A DNA stretch of 52,500 nucleotides from Parietichytrium sp. I65-24A (taxonomy: Eukaryota; Sar; Bigyra; Thraustochytrida; Thraustochytriidae): positions 1 through 52,500 of the forward strand of contig BLSF01000060.1 in the NCBI GenBank assembly GCA_012862575.1. The letters are read 5' to 3'. A model generated the notes under the pieces. It made no database searches. It was not told where the DNA came from and saw nothing but the letters and a program-made list of their open reading frames with translations. Shown piece after piece: positions 20,394 through 30,025 of this stretch. How positions within the stretch are numbered: the first letter of the stretch is position 1; every line of letters starts with the position of its first letter. Made by a program: the position numbers and the translations under genes.

Positions 20394-21199
20394 ATCCGCT
20401 CGCGAGTACAACGGGAATGGGTGTATCTATTCACCAACAACGGCACTCGAAAAACAGATCGAGACTCTTTCTCTCTCGTCTCGATCCTCAGATGTGTCAA
20501 GCGCAATCAAGCTACCACACTAAGATGAGCAACACTAGCAACAAATACGATCACAATAGAGAATCATACGCGGACATTTTTGTGCGGACACGTCCCGTGC
20601 TAGCAGCCTCTACTTCGCTGTTAGGCTCCTTTCTCGGCAGTGTAGGGTTTGCGTAGTGCCATCTACCACCGACAGTGCTTCTTAACGCCAAATTAGTGCC
20701 ACAACTAGCGGACACAATATTGATCATAATTACGGTATCAGACTAGCTCAGGTTAGCTGCCGGTTTTACTCAAACTACTAAACAGAGACGGTAGAACGGC
20801 GGAGAAATGGGTTCCGCAACGGGAGTGCTCGACACCAAGCAACTATCCGTGGTGTACTCTACACTACTGAACTCCTACAGCTCAGTCAAGGGCTGCTTAT
20901 CAATGCTTAATTAATACTAGGCTAGAGGAAGCAAGTCGAAGGAGAGAAAGGAGAGACTTGAATTCTTCTGACTGTGAATTCTGAACATACGTCTATGTGC
21001 AGAATCCGTGCGCATGGGCTTTTCATACTACAATACTCGCGTGTTGCCTCGTGTTGTAACGTGTTGTAACGTGTGGGTGTAGTACTCGCTGGGGTGCTCG
21101 ATATTGAGAGGACAGCAAGGGAAAGAGATAGAAAGAAGCTTTACATACGTCCTCCGGTGGTGGTGGTGGTGGTGGTGGAGTGGAGAACGAGCGGCAGAC
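20394..21199. other. Divergent intergenic region, 0.8 kb
   Basis: Shared 5' flank of the carboxypeptidase and GPN2 genes. It carries a GTGTTGTAAC direct repeat at about 21051-21075 and a GGT repeat next to the GPN2 start. No gene seen. Confidence 0.5.
21156..21179 (+). repeat. GGT trinucleotide repeat upstream of GPN2
   Basis: About eight GGT units end 20 bp before the GPN2 ATG at 21200. If an upstream start were used they would encode a run of Trp, which argues for untranslated status. Confidence 0.85.
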
Positions 21200-22216
21200 A
21201 TGTTTGGGCAAGTGGTGGTGGGGCCGCCGGGGTCAGGCAAAAGCACGTATTGCAGAGGCATGCAGCAGTTTCTCAGGTCCGTGGGAAGACGAGCGGTGGT
21301 GATCAATCTGGATCCGGCGAACGAGGTGGAGAAGGACCAGCTGTACGGCGACGAGTCGCAAGGGTGCGCGGTGGACATTAACGAGCTGGTGACGTTGGAA
21401 GATGTGATGGAAGAGCTGGGATTGGGCCCGAACGGTGGGATGGTATACTGCCTCGAGTTTCTGGAGGCCAATGTGGACTGGCTGGAGGGCCAGCTTCGAG
21501 CCCTGCTCAAGGAGGACCCGAGAACCTATTTTCTCTTTGACCTGCCAGGGCAAGTGGAGATATCTGCTCATCACGCGAGCTTGAGAAATATCATGGCCAA
21601 AATTCAGAAAAGCCTGGATCTGCGCTTGGCATCCATTCAGCTTGTCGACTCGTACCATTGCTCGGACGCTGCAAAGTACATTAGCGCTGTGTTTCTCTCG
21701 CTTTCCACGATGCTTCGACTGGAGCTTCCACACGTCAACGTCTTGTCAAAAATAGATTTGATCGAAAAGTTGGAGTCAGAAGGGTCTCTTCCATTCAACC
21801 TGGATTTTTATACACAGGTCATGGATTTGGAATACCTCCTGCCGGTCCTGCCATCCACACCAAGGTATCTGTCCTCTTCGGAAGAAGTCATGCAAGACGT
21901 TGCGGAGTCACAAACAGCCAGCGATGACGAAACAGAGGCCGCAGAGAGCCTAAAACCCTCAAAGATGTTTGAAGAGAGGTTTCAAAAGTTGAACGGGGCG
22001 ATTTGCAATTTGATTGAGCAGTATAGTTTAGTGGCATTCCACACGCTCAATATCCAAGACAAGGAGAGCGTGATCCGGCTTATCAAACACATCGACAAGG
22101 TGAACGATTACAATTCCATCAAGAGCGATGCCGAGCGGGCTTTCTTGGATCAGACAGGGGAGTACATTGAAATGTCTTCGCTCATGGAGCAATATATGCC
22201 TGGTACATTTGCCTAA
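21200..22216 (+). CDS. GPN2: GPN-loop GTPase 2 (338 aa)
   Basis: The ATG at 21200 was chosen because the protein begins directly with the family's first strand and P-loop (FGQVVVGPPGSGKST, residues 2-16). Other motifs: LDPANE 38-42, the diagnostic Gly-Pro-Asn loop at 76-78 in LGPNGGMVYCLE, the G3 motif DLPGQVE 114-120 and the G4 motif NVLSKIDL 180-187. The C-terminal ending NIQDKESV is typical of GPN2 rather than GPN1 or GPN3. An acidic insert (about 230-255) is specific to this copy. GPN GTPases help assemble and import RNA polymerase II and act in the cytosol. The stop codon lies only 52 bp from the stop of the oppositely oriented coiled-coil gene, so the 3' untranslated regions must overlap. 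Confidence 0.95.
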   Translation: MFGQVVVGPPGSGKSTYCRGMQQFLRSVGRRAVVINLDPANEVEKDQLYGDESQGCAVDINELVTLEDVMEELGLGPNGGMVYCLEFLEANVDWLEGQLRALLKEDPRTYFLFDLPGQVEISAHHASLRNIMAKIQKSLDLRLASIQLVDSYHCSDAAKYISAVFLSLSTMLRLELPHVNVLSKIDLIEKLESEGSLPFNLDFYTQVMDLEYLLPVLPSTPRYLSSSEEVMQDVAESQTASDDETEAAESLKPSKMFEERFQKLNGAICNLIEQYSLVAFHTLNIQDKESVIRLIKHIDKVNDYNSIKSDAERAFLDQTGEYIEMSSLMEQYMPGTFA

Positions 22217-22268
22217 CATGACCAGGCAACCATGTTGGCGGCGAAAAACGCCTGGGCACATTTAATCT

Positions 22269-23966
22269 CTAGAGCTGGTGTAGCTCCATTCGTCTCACCT
22301 GACTGTGGGCCTCTTCGGCTCTTTGCCCGTTGTTCCAAGTCCTCGCAAGGTCATCCTCTTTTGGCTGCGGATTCAAAGTGTTGTTTAGAGATGGGTCCTC
22401 GGACGGCCCTACGCCACCTCCCACAGAGACGCCTGCTCTCTGGGAGAGATCCCCGTCGCGCGATGTTTGGGACCGACTCTGATGTTTGCGAAGGAATGCG
22501 TCAAACTGTGAAGCTAAATTCATGTTGCTCTGCATAACGCGCTGAAGTTCTCCAACATTCAAGTCTTGTAAATCTTTCTGCATTTCTAGCTTTTCTTGTG
22601 CTTGCCGGTAGCGTTCCTCCGCAACGCTCTGAGACTGGGCCGCCGATAGGGCTTGCGCTTTGTGCTTGGAGTTTTCATCCTCCATAAACTTTAGTCGAGC
22701 ATTCACCGTTGCGATTTGAGCCGATAATTTAGCGACTTGGTCTTCAGACCTCGCACACCTCTGTTCGTGGAGTTGTGCGCGTTTTGTGAGACTGTCAACC
22801 TTCATCTCTGCTTCGTGAAGTCTGGCATCTGCCTCAGACAGCTGTGAAACAAGCACCTTGCGCTCGGCAAGCTCGCTCTCGAGCAAGTTCTCCCAATGCT
22901 TGGACTGGGCAGCCATAGAATCCATTCTCACACTCTGTTCTTCCAACAAAGTTTGCGCGGACTTACACTTTTGGGCGGCTTCTGCTTCACGGGACGCGTA
23001 TTCTGCCAGTTTGTGTCGGACTTGCCGAAGCTGCTCTGTCAAGATGGCATTGGTTTCCACAAGTTGATGGTTCTCTTCTTCTAGAGTTTGCTCGCTCTCT
23101 TGCGCTTTTTGCAGCAAGTTCCGCGTCTGAGCAAGCTCTCCGCGGAGCTGATCCTGCCTTGCCTCGAACGCCTGTAATTTTGATTCCAGCGCAGCTTTGG
23201 TGCTCTCGTGGCCAGAGTACCACTCCTCCAAGTCACGTAAGCGAGTCCTATCAACGCCACATGAGCCTTCCAACTCCTTCACTCTATTTTGGAAGAACTC
23301 CAGCTGCTTGGCTGTCTGCACTGCCTCCTCACGGGCTTGATCCGCCTCAACTTGAAGCTGGACACGTTCCTCGTTGTGGCGCGCTGCAGTTTCTTCCACC
23401 ATGGCGGACATGTCTCGCAGTCTCTCCACGGCATCGGCCTCAGCGCCTGCGGCCCTTGACACTTGTTCGAGCTCCCTCTCGAGCTCGCGCGTGTGAGCCT
23501 CCACGATATCTTCTGCGCGAGCCTGAATAAGCTGCGCTTCTTTCACCGCCGTTTTGAGCTCAAACTTTGCCCGGCCAAGCTGCTCTTCCAGAGCAGCCTT
23601 CTCCTGTGCTGCTCTCTCGAGCTCGAGCTTGTGCTCTACGTCCAGCATCCGGCACCTCTCACTGAGGTCAGAGAGATACTCGTTCAGGGGTTCCGAAGCC
23701 GCTTGAAGGTTAGATCCCGAGCGCTGACTTCTGCCCAGTATTGAACTGGACATGGCCCCGGGGCCCCTACTGCCTCCTTCATGCTCTTTGCGGAGCACGG
23801 CGCATTCCATCTCAAGATATTGTATCTGCTCCCGGAGCCGGGCCACGTACCGCGGGTCGATCTCCAGGTTCTCTTTGTTGGAGACCCTCCTTTGCCTCGG
23901 CACGGCAGCTTTTCGAGCAGGTGTGGAACTCGCTCGGCTCGGCGACGCCAATCTTCGCGAAGCCAT
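22269..23966 (-). CDS. Long coiled-coil protein (565 aa), unrecognised family
   Basis: Starts at ATG 23966. The first 35 residues are basic and Ser/Ala-rich (disordered). A short conserved-looking helix then reads IDPRYVARLREQIQYLE, followed by a Gly/Ser break. An almost continuous heptad coiled coil runs from about residue 95 to 480 (ALEEQLGRAKFELKTAV, LEFFQNRVKELEG, LEEENHQLVETNAILTEQLRQ). The last 85 residues are polar and unstructured. This layout is common in centriole, basal-body and axoneme components, but I cannot assign it to a named family. No enzymatic motif, single exon. It overlaps the 3' region of GPN2. Confidence 0.85.
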   Translation of the reverse strand: MASRRLASPSRASSTPARKAAVPRQRRVSNKENLEIDPRYVARLREQIQYLEMECAVLRKEHEGGSRGPGAMSSSILGRSQRSGSNLQAASEPLNEYLSDLSERCRMLDVEHKLELERAAQEKAALEEQLGRAKFELKTAVKEAQLIQARAEDIVEAHTRELERELEQVSRAAGAEADAVERLRDMSAMVEETAARHNEERVQLQVEADQAREEAVQTAKQLEFFQNRVKELEGSCGVDRTRLRDLEEWYSGHESTKAALESKLQAFEARQDQLRGELAQTRNLLQKAQESEQTLEEENHQLVETNAILTEQLRQVRHKLAEYASREAEAAQKCKSAQTLLEEQSVRMDSMAAQSKHWENLLESELAERKVLVSQLSEADARLHEAEMKVDSLTKRAQLHEQRCARSEDQVAKLSAQIATVNARLKFMEDENSKHKAQALSAAQSQSVAEERYRQAQEKLEMQKDLQDLNVGELQRVMQSNMNLASQFDAFLRKHQSRSQTSRDGDLSQRAGVSVGGGVGPSEDPSLNNTLNPQPKEDDLARTWNNGQRAEEAHSQVRRMELHQL

Positions 23967-24423
23967 TGCGGCTTGGACTCGTCCTGCGCTATGCTATGTC
24001 GCGCTCTGCGCTGCCTTGGCTGCTGCCTCGCGCGCTGACATGTGAGTACTGCGCACCGCTGAATCCTTTTCTTGCTGTTCTTCGCTCGCTCAACTTGGTT
24101 GTGCAAGTGGTGGTTGCTTCCTTCGTTAACGTAGTTCACTTTCCAAGCTCTCCAACTTTTGCTATCCCTCTCTCTACTGTAGCTTATCAAGTTGGGTTTA
24201 CAGTTAACGTTGGTGAGTCTGACATGCTCTTGGACGCCGAGGACCAATACAGTACTGAGTACAATACAAAAGTCGTCTCGGCGGATGATGGAAGCGGCAG
24301 AAATTGCAGAGTTCAAAAGTATCGTCTTGCATTGCATTTTGGATTTTACACGCGTGTTTTCATTCAGATAGGAATATCAACTAGAAGAAAAGAGGGGCCA
24401 GTGCCAGCTGGGATGGCGGGGGT
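23967..24423. other. Intergenic, 0.46 kb
   Basis: 5' flank of the coiled-coil gene and 3' flank of the reductase gene, in the same orientation. Nothing else seen. Confidence 0.5.
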
Positions 24424-25950
24424 TTAAAATTCCACCTGGGATTCCTTCGCATAGCCGAGCTTTTCTAGATTTGCCTTGCAGGCGAATTTAATCATGGGTG
24501 GTGGGCCGCACATGAGAATGACCGTGTCTTCGCTTGGGGGCGGCATATGGGTTTTGATCATGTCAGCGGTGATGAACCCGGAAGAGTATTTCCAATTTTC
24601 TGGCGGACGGTCCACTGTGTAGTGTATCTTGAATCGTTTCGGGTGAGTGGCTGCCTCTGCTTCAAGCATATCTCTGACAAGAATGTCTTCTTCTGTTTGG
24701 TTGGCAAAGATAAGGGACATCTTGGTGTCGTCTTCCGGGTCGCGCAAAATGGCCTTTATGAGCTGAAGCATGGGAGTGATTCCAGTTCCGCCTGCAAGCA
24801 TGCCTACAAATTTGTAGCTGCGCTCTTTCTTTCGAATATTAAAGGAACCTTTTCCTTGGTACTCAATCAGACCATAAGGCCCGGCCATGTCGATTTTGTC
24901 ACCCGGGATCAGCGATTCGAGGTGCTGACTAAGTTTTCCGCCGTCGGGGAAGCGCTCAACAAGTCCACCCTTGTACACTTTGATGACCACGTCAAAAGAA
25001 CCCAATTTCTCGGAATCTAGAGAGCTAGGCGTATACTTGCGCTCGATTTCCTTTTTGCCGGCCTCTGGATCAGTTTGACCATTCCACTCGCCCTCTTTGC
25101 TTGGCTCTGGGTTGGGGCACCAGATCTTGATGTGCTTTCCAATTGGAAGGCCAAGACGCATATTCTTCTTTGGCAGTGCAAACCTAAAGAGCCGGGTGTC
25201 GTGAGAAAGCTCGATCTTTTCTTCGAGCACTACCTGCTGCCTCTCCTTGGTAAGGAACGGCTCGGCATCCGCGACGTCGGGATCAGCTGCTTCGACAGGG
25301 CTCTCAAGGAAGCCCACTTGGTTGTACTTCATTTGGAACTTTGCGACCCATTCTTCGAGGGTGTTCAAGTCGCCCCACGCAAGATCGTCAATGCTCGGGT
25401 TTTCAAAATCGGCCTCGTCCAGTGATACTAGAGCAAGGGCACGAGTCGCGTCTCTTCCAGCCATGATTCCATATGGCCCCTCGGGGCCGTAAAAGTCTGG
25501 GTCAACTTCATAGACGATGCCCTTCACAGCTACGTACACAGGCTGGCCGTTCCGCCCATCAAAAAGAGCGAGCTCTTCTCTCGAGAAGTGCTTTGGAATT
25601 ATGAGACTGCCCACTTTGTAATACCTTTTTCGCAACTCGTCCATGTCGCCATCGAACTTGTCCACCTGCTTGCCGGCGAAGGACTTGAACTGTTCTTTAT
25701 CCTTACTCACATCGAACACCTCTTCGCCCACCGCAATGTACATTAAGCGGTTGTCCCGCCCATCGAAAACGGCCAAGTCACTCTTGGTGAACCTGCGGTC
25801 TGACCTTGGAGGAGGCGGCGCCTCCGTCCAGTCGTCCAGCTTGTTCCACAAAAACCACGCAGCCGCAGCTCCTAGGCTCACCCCAAGCGCGGTTTCGAAC
25901 CCAAGCATCGAGCTGAGCCATCCCAGCTTCTTCTCCTGCTGCTGCTTCAT
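24424..25950 (-). CDS. Double MAPR (cytochrome b5-like) / NADH-cytochrome b5 reductase fusion (508 aa)
   Basis: First ATG 25950. A membrane helix at about 19-36 (TALGVSLGAAAAWFLW) anchors the N-terminus. Two membrane-associated progesterone-receptor/cytochrome b5-like modules follow: about 54-115 (FTKSDLAVFDGRDNRLMYIAV) and about 122-215 (FSREELALFDGRNGQPVYVAV, then FYGPEGPYGIMAGRDATRAL). The second keeps the YGPxGPYxxxAGRDAT loop; the first lacks it and is shortened. From 235 is a cytochrome b5 reductase: RKYTPSS 304-310 (FAD), GPYG 357-360, GGTGITPM 387-394 and CGPPPM 481-486 (NADH). The enzyme should pass electrons from NADH through FAD, perhaps to its own haem module, at an organelle membrane. 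The likely target is sterol or fatty-acid oxygenases; this is inference. Confidence 0.92.
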   Translation of the reverse strand: MKQQQEKKLGWLSSMLGFETALGVSLGAAAAWFLWNKLDDWTEAPPPPRSDRRFTKSDLAVFDGRDNRLMYIAVGEEVFDVSKDKEQFKSFAGKQVDKFDGDMDELRKRYYKVGSLIIPKHFSREELALFDGRNGQPVYVAVKGIVYEVDPDFYGPEGPYGIMAGRDATRALALVSLDEADFENPSIDDLAWGDLNTLEEWVAKFQMKYNQVGFLESPVEAADPDVADAEPFLTKERQQVVLEEKIELSHDTRLFRFALPKKNMRLGLPIGKHIKIWCPNPEPSKEGEWNGQTDPEAGKKEIERKYTPSSLDSEKLGSFDVVIKVYKGGLVERFPDGGKLSQHLESLIPGDKIDMAGPYGLIEYQGKGSFNIRKKERSYKFVGMLAGGTGITPMLQLIKAILRDPEDDTKMSLIFANQTEEDILVRDMLEAEAATHPKRFKIHYTVDRPPENWKYSSGFITADMIKTHMPPPSEDTVILMCGPPPMIKFACKANLEKLGYAKESQVEF

Positions 25951-27245
25951 CGTCAAAGCTCCCAACCCCACGCTCTAGACAAAATCCCGAACGCCCAACA
26001 AAGCGTTCACCCTGCAATCCAATCTGGTGACCAGACAACACCTGCAACAACAACGTCAACAACGACAACAACAACGAACGCCACGCACCGCGGCCTTCCT
26101 CGTGCGATGGATCGATGCTCTTTCCAGTTTTGTGATTGCTCCGACCAACACTGAGCTTGCGATGCCTCTGAATCCTGCTCCCCTTCCCTCTAAAAACACT
26201 AAACTCTAAAGGTTCTCAAGTAAACTATGTAAACTCAGACCCAATCCATTCAATAAACTTCACTTAGAATGCGAATGCATGTTCATTGACAGTGAAGAAT
26301 GAATGAATGATTGTCTCATCATGCTCATCCTCCTTCCCACTGTTAACCCCACCCCTAATAGATCCCTACGACCACGGCACTACGGCTTCTGCGGGTTTGG
26401 CTAGTCGAATGTGTAGGAAGGACTCCTTGATCGGACAATACACCAGAGAGATAATGGGTAGGAGTCTCTGTAGGGCTCTTGCATTATGGGTGATTACGTA
26501 GTGGGGAAGAGGGAGAGGGAAAGAGGAAGGAGTATTGACTGCGACAGGCGACGCAACAATTTGCGTCAACTTTGCGAAATGGTTTGTAAAAGTGCAAAAG
26601 TAGAATCGTCGACGGCGGAAGATGTAGGCGCAGGATTGTGCAATCGCTGATCTGATTGGATTCCCGGTTCCTGGCACCTGGAAGAAAAGGAGATGGGCCC
26701 GAATGTGCAACCTGTCTGTGAATGCCAGAATTCAGGCCAGCCACTACGAAAGTCTGCGATCGTGGGCTAAGCGAGAGTTTTGCGTAGGTGAACGCCGCAA
26801 TCAACGCGCTGGAAACGTGGAATAGCAAAGGCGTACGAGGCGTCGAGACTGTCTTCGCAAGCATTCCGGAAAACCAAAATGAAAATTTAATAATGCACCG
26901 GAGCGGGCTTTGCTGGCTCAGATGTCCGTGTTCGTGCATAATTTTGTGTTTGTGATGCCTTGCCCTTGAGCTTGAAACGTCTGACGCAAACTTCATGAGT
27001 GCGTATACTCAGTACTCGAGTACCGACAGAATTTGGGAGAACTCCAACGCAACGTCTTGGTGCGAAGATTGGGCGCAATTTCTAAAGATGCTTCCTGTTC
27101 TTGGATTTGAATAGGGAGAAACTGAACCAAAGTGTAGGGGAGAACTTGGTATCACCGGCAACCTGTTTGACAAAATTTTCCGCCAAAACTTGCAGTGCAC
27201 TTGCTGGTAAAATTGGGCAGAGTTCGAAAGGATGTAGAGATCGTG
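25951..27245. other. Intergenic, 1.3 kb
   Basis: The minus strand has a 170-codon ATG frame at 26996-26484, but its composition (Ser/Pro/His-rich, no domain) does not persuade. A CAACAACA-rich tract lies at 26040-26080, just upstream of the reductase start. Confidence 0.4.
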
Positions 27246-28321
27246 TTATTTGTACTCGTTGAATCTTTGATCGATCATGTCCCTGTACGCCTCCAGTCCG
27301 CTGCTGAACAACGTGTCAGCGGATTCATGCGAACCAGCCCTACTGAGAGAACCATCTTCGTGCGCCGAATCAGTGGCCTGATCGAGGGTATTCACATGTA
27401 AAAATTTTGCGCTCGCCCCATTGTCCTGCTCATCCTGCACCGCCGCGCTCTCTTCGCCATCACTCGAGCCGCCTGAACTCCGTCTCTTGTCACTAGTCGA
27501 GGTGTGGGAAAATTCGATCGCCTCGTTACTCTCGACGGCCTCACTCCCATGATTGTTGCTAGAGCCACTTGAGTCGCTTGCAGAGGAGCTCGACTTGATG
27601 CTCGACCCATCCGTGCTCTCGCAAGAGCTCTCACTTTCTGCGCTTGACTCGCTGACGGAGCTCGAGCTCAGTGCATCCTAGCTCTCCTCAGTGCACGCGC
27701 CCTCTTCTTCAAGAGCTTTACCGTGTCAGGAAGGACGAAATCGTCGTAAGAACTTGTCCGATAGTGTCCAAAAGCGCACCTGGCTTGTCTCTTGTACGCC
27801 TCCAAGTGAATCAAAGGACACTCCAACACTTCGCCGTCCAGCAGTTTGCAGTGCGCAGAATCCGACTCTCGAAGATGCTGCGCAAAGGAAGATAAATTTC
27901 CGTGGATATTTTGGAGGCATCTATTACTGCCACATCGAAAGTACACGCCTCGCGTCGCCTTTCGCCGGTTTTGCACGCATTTCGGGCGCTGGGCAATTGG
28001 ATGAAACCTATAACATGTGTTTCCGTGCGTACTTTGCGCTCTTACGCACCATTCTCTCCGTCTCTGGCACAACAATGCAAACGTCCCTCCCCTGCACAAT
28101 AATGCGAAGACCAGTCCACTGCACTTTGGCGAAAAGCTGTTCGAAAAGGCCCTACTAGTTTCCGCTCCCGAAGCTGCCCGCTTGCAATCGCTCCGTCACG
28201 GTGGTCAACTCCTCACAGCCAACTCAAAGTGGGTCTGGACGACACCAATTTTTCTCGGTACTGACAAAGTTTGAAACTGTGTTTCGTTGGGTGAACGGGC
28301 ACCGTGACCGTGACTGCTCAT
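27246..28321 (-). CDS. Spliced gene with acidic Ser-rich tail, unrecognised (292 aa model)
   Basis: An ATG at 28321 and four short introns give one continuous frame: exons 28321-28217, 28151-28046, 28007-27928, 27877-27722 and 27677-27246. Intron sizes are 65, 38, 50 and 44 nt; donors GTGAGG, GTAAGA, GTAATA and GTAAAG; all acceptors AG, and the third ends in a good pyrimidine tract. The N-terminal half reads like a folded domain (RKIGVVQTHFELAG, then LFEQLFAKVQWTGLRIIV and CIVVPETERMV). The last 144 residues are Ser/Glu/Asp-rich and disordered. I do not recognise the domain. The introns are shorter than those of neighbouring genes (71-125 nt), and another join or a decayed gene remains possible. 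It lies 278 bp downstream of eIF4E on the same strand. Confidence 0.5.
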
Positions 28322-28599
28322 CGATTAAGAGTGAATGGAAGCTTGCTTGAAAATGGTTTTTGGTAAGAAGGCTTGCGAAAAGGCGCGGGCAGATATAACT
28401 GTGAGCCATGTTGCACCCTGTTATTACTTTTCTGGGCTCTGGTAATGTCTGCGCTCGCGACTGAATCGCATTCTGGATTTGACGCTCCACGTGTTCTTCG
28501 GGGCTGACGAATATACAAACGAAAAAGAGAAAAGGACTGGTTTAATAAAGAGATGCGTTGAGTTGCTGAAATTGAGGATTAGAACAAGAAGAACGGAGT

Positions 28600-29244
28600 T
28601 CAAGCCCAAGCTGGCGTCGCCCGTGAGTCCGCGCGATCTGTTGAACTGCTTGGCATACCAGAAGACTGGCCAGAAGGTCCTCGAGTGGCAGTCCGGAGCC
28701 GCTTGTCATGTCTTTTGTACTCTGTACGCACAAAGTTTGGAAGGTCGAGGATAGCTTTGAGGTTATCTCTGATGCGCCCTATCGCATACTGATTATCCGC
28801 GCTCTTGTTCCAGATCGCTATAATGTCCTCGTGCGCTCGCAGAGACAGCACCAATCCAGTTATTTCGTCAGCTGTGTCGAATTGTTCGCCGATCAAAGCA
28901 AGTATAACCTGCTCCCAGTACTTTGAGGCTAAACCTTTGGTCAGTCTAATGATCAGCTTTCCACCGTGCATATTTGTTTTGTCTTCCCAGATAGGCTTGA
29001 CACCGTGTCTGAAGAGGTGCAGCTCCGTTGTCATGGGAATATCATTCGGCCGTTTTAGATGATTGTACAAGTTCCAAAACCCCTCTACTGTCTCAAATTC
29101 TCCGATAGGCTTGATGCTTTTTTCATATTCTTCCGCCGCGACTAAATTCCGCCCAGTTTGCCTTTGCATAAACCAAAAGCAGTACTTGTGCTGCAACAGG
29201 TGATCGCCTTGGCGAGCCGGGATACTGATAGGTGGGCCGTCCAT
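28600..29244 (-). CDS. Cap-binding protein eIF4E, class II (4EHP-like, 214 aa)
   Basis: ATG 29244, single exon. The core matches eIF4E2/4EHP: HKYCFWFMQRQTG, YEKSIKPIGEFETVEGFW, HLFRHGVKPIWEDKTN and GGKLIIRLTKGLASKYWE. The cap-stacking Trp of the loop corresponding to human W102 is present with its Glu (IWED), as is the partner-binding Trp of VEGFWNLYNH. The other cap-stacking position (W56 in human eIF4E) is Tyr in EEYEKSIK, and the W43 position is also replaced; both are hallmarks of class II proteins. Class II members bind caps more weakly and often repress translation of chosen mRNAs. The C-terminal 20 residues are a Ser/Arg-rich tail. Confidence 0.93.
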   Translation of the reverse strand: MDGPPISIPARQGDHLLQHKYCFWFMQRQTGRNLVAAEEYEKSIKPIGEFETVEGFWNLYNHLKRPNDIPMTTELHLFRHGVKPIWEDKTNMHGGKLIIRLTKGLASKYWEQVILALIGEQFDTADEITGLVLSLRAHEDIIAIWNKSADNQYAIGRIRDNLKAILDLPNFVRTEYKRHDKRLRTATRGPSGQSSGMPSSSTDRADSRATPAWA

Positions 29245-30025
29245 GATTTTGATCTGCCTCCGCTTCCCCCTCTGCTACAACAACAACAGTTTAGCCTCGG
29301 TGCCAAACACGGACACTGGGGCAACTAGACAAGAAGACAAACGATCGTCTTCCCCTTCGACCGAGTCCGAACGCGACCCGGCTGAGTGTGTGTACACACC
29401 GCACCAACTAACTCACCACAGCTCGCTCAGCAGCTCCGGTAAATCGGTGCGTTTTCGAGAATCCGATACTTGGATTGACGGTCAACGCCTCTTGCGCTGT
29501 CCGGAATGCGAGTTCGCGCTACTGTTTCTGCGATAGACTTCTTTTGTGCGAGGACCCTTGTTTAAAGCTGCGCGAGGTAGATTTCGCCGTTCGCGTATCG
29601 CGCGGACAGAGACACGAAAGAGTACGCAACCCAATCCCAACAAACACCAATCTACTCCGCTATGGCTATCTATAGGAGCCGAGTATGCCTCCTCCAACCC
29701 TAACCACGTCGGTCAGGGCGAGACTCTTAACCGCCAGATAGCAGAGTGCCAGAGATAGATAGAAAAGGGTCACTATTAGAGTAAGTAGTATTGGTGCTGA
29801 TGATGTGGCTTGTTGGGTGAGTGTATGTGATTGTTTGCTGCCCGCGAAGTTGGTTGCATTGCATCGACTGCGAATGCCTTCTTTAGTTGGACCCGGGAGG
29901 CAATTGCGAAGAAATGTGAGAACCAAGAGTGAAATAAGACCTGAATTTACTGTTGGTAAGGTGTGTTTTACCGATCCAATCATCCAATCATCCTACAGTT
30001 AGATTTGGAAAGCGAGATCTCATCA
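29245..30025. other. Intergenic, 0.8 kb
   Basis: 5' flank of eIF4E and 3' flank of the PP2C gene. A plus-strand open frame at 29243-29536 is Ser-rich and looks like chance. No gene seen. Confidence 0.45.

Noticed and set aside
21104-21199. N-terminal extension of GPN2 with poly-Trp
   Set aside because: Translation of the GGT repeat; lacks an ATG and would precede a family-standard start.
26484-26996. 170-codon minus-strand ATG frame
   Set aside because: No domain, biased composition; within chance expectation for the window.
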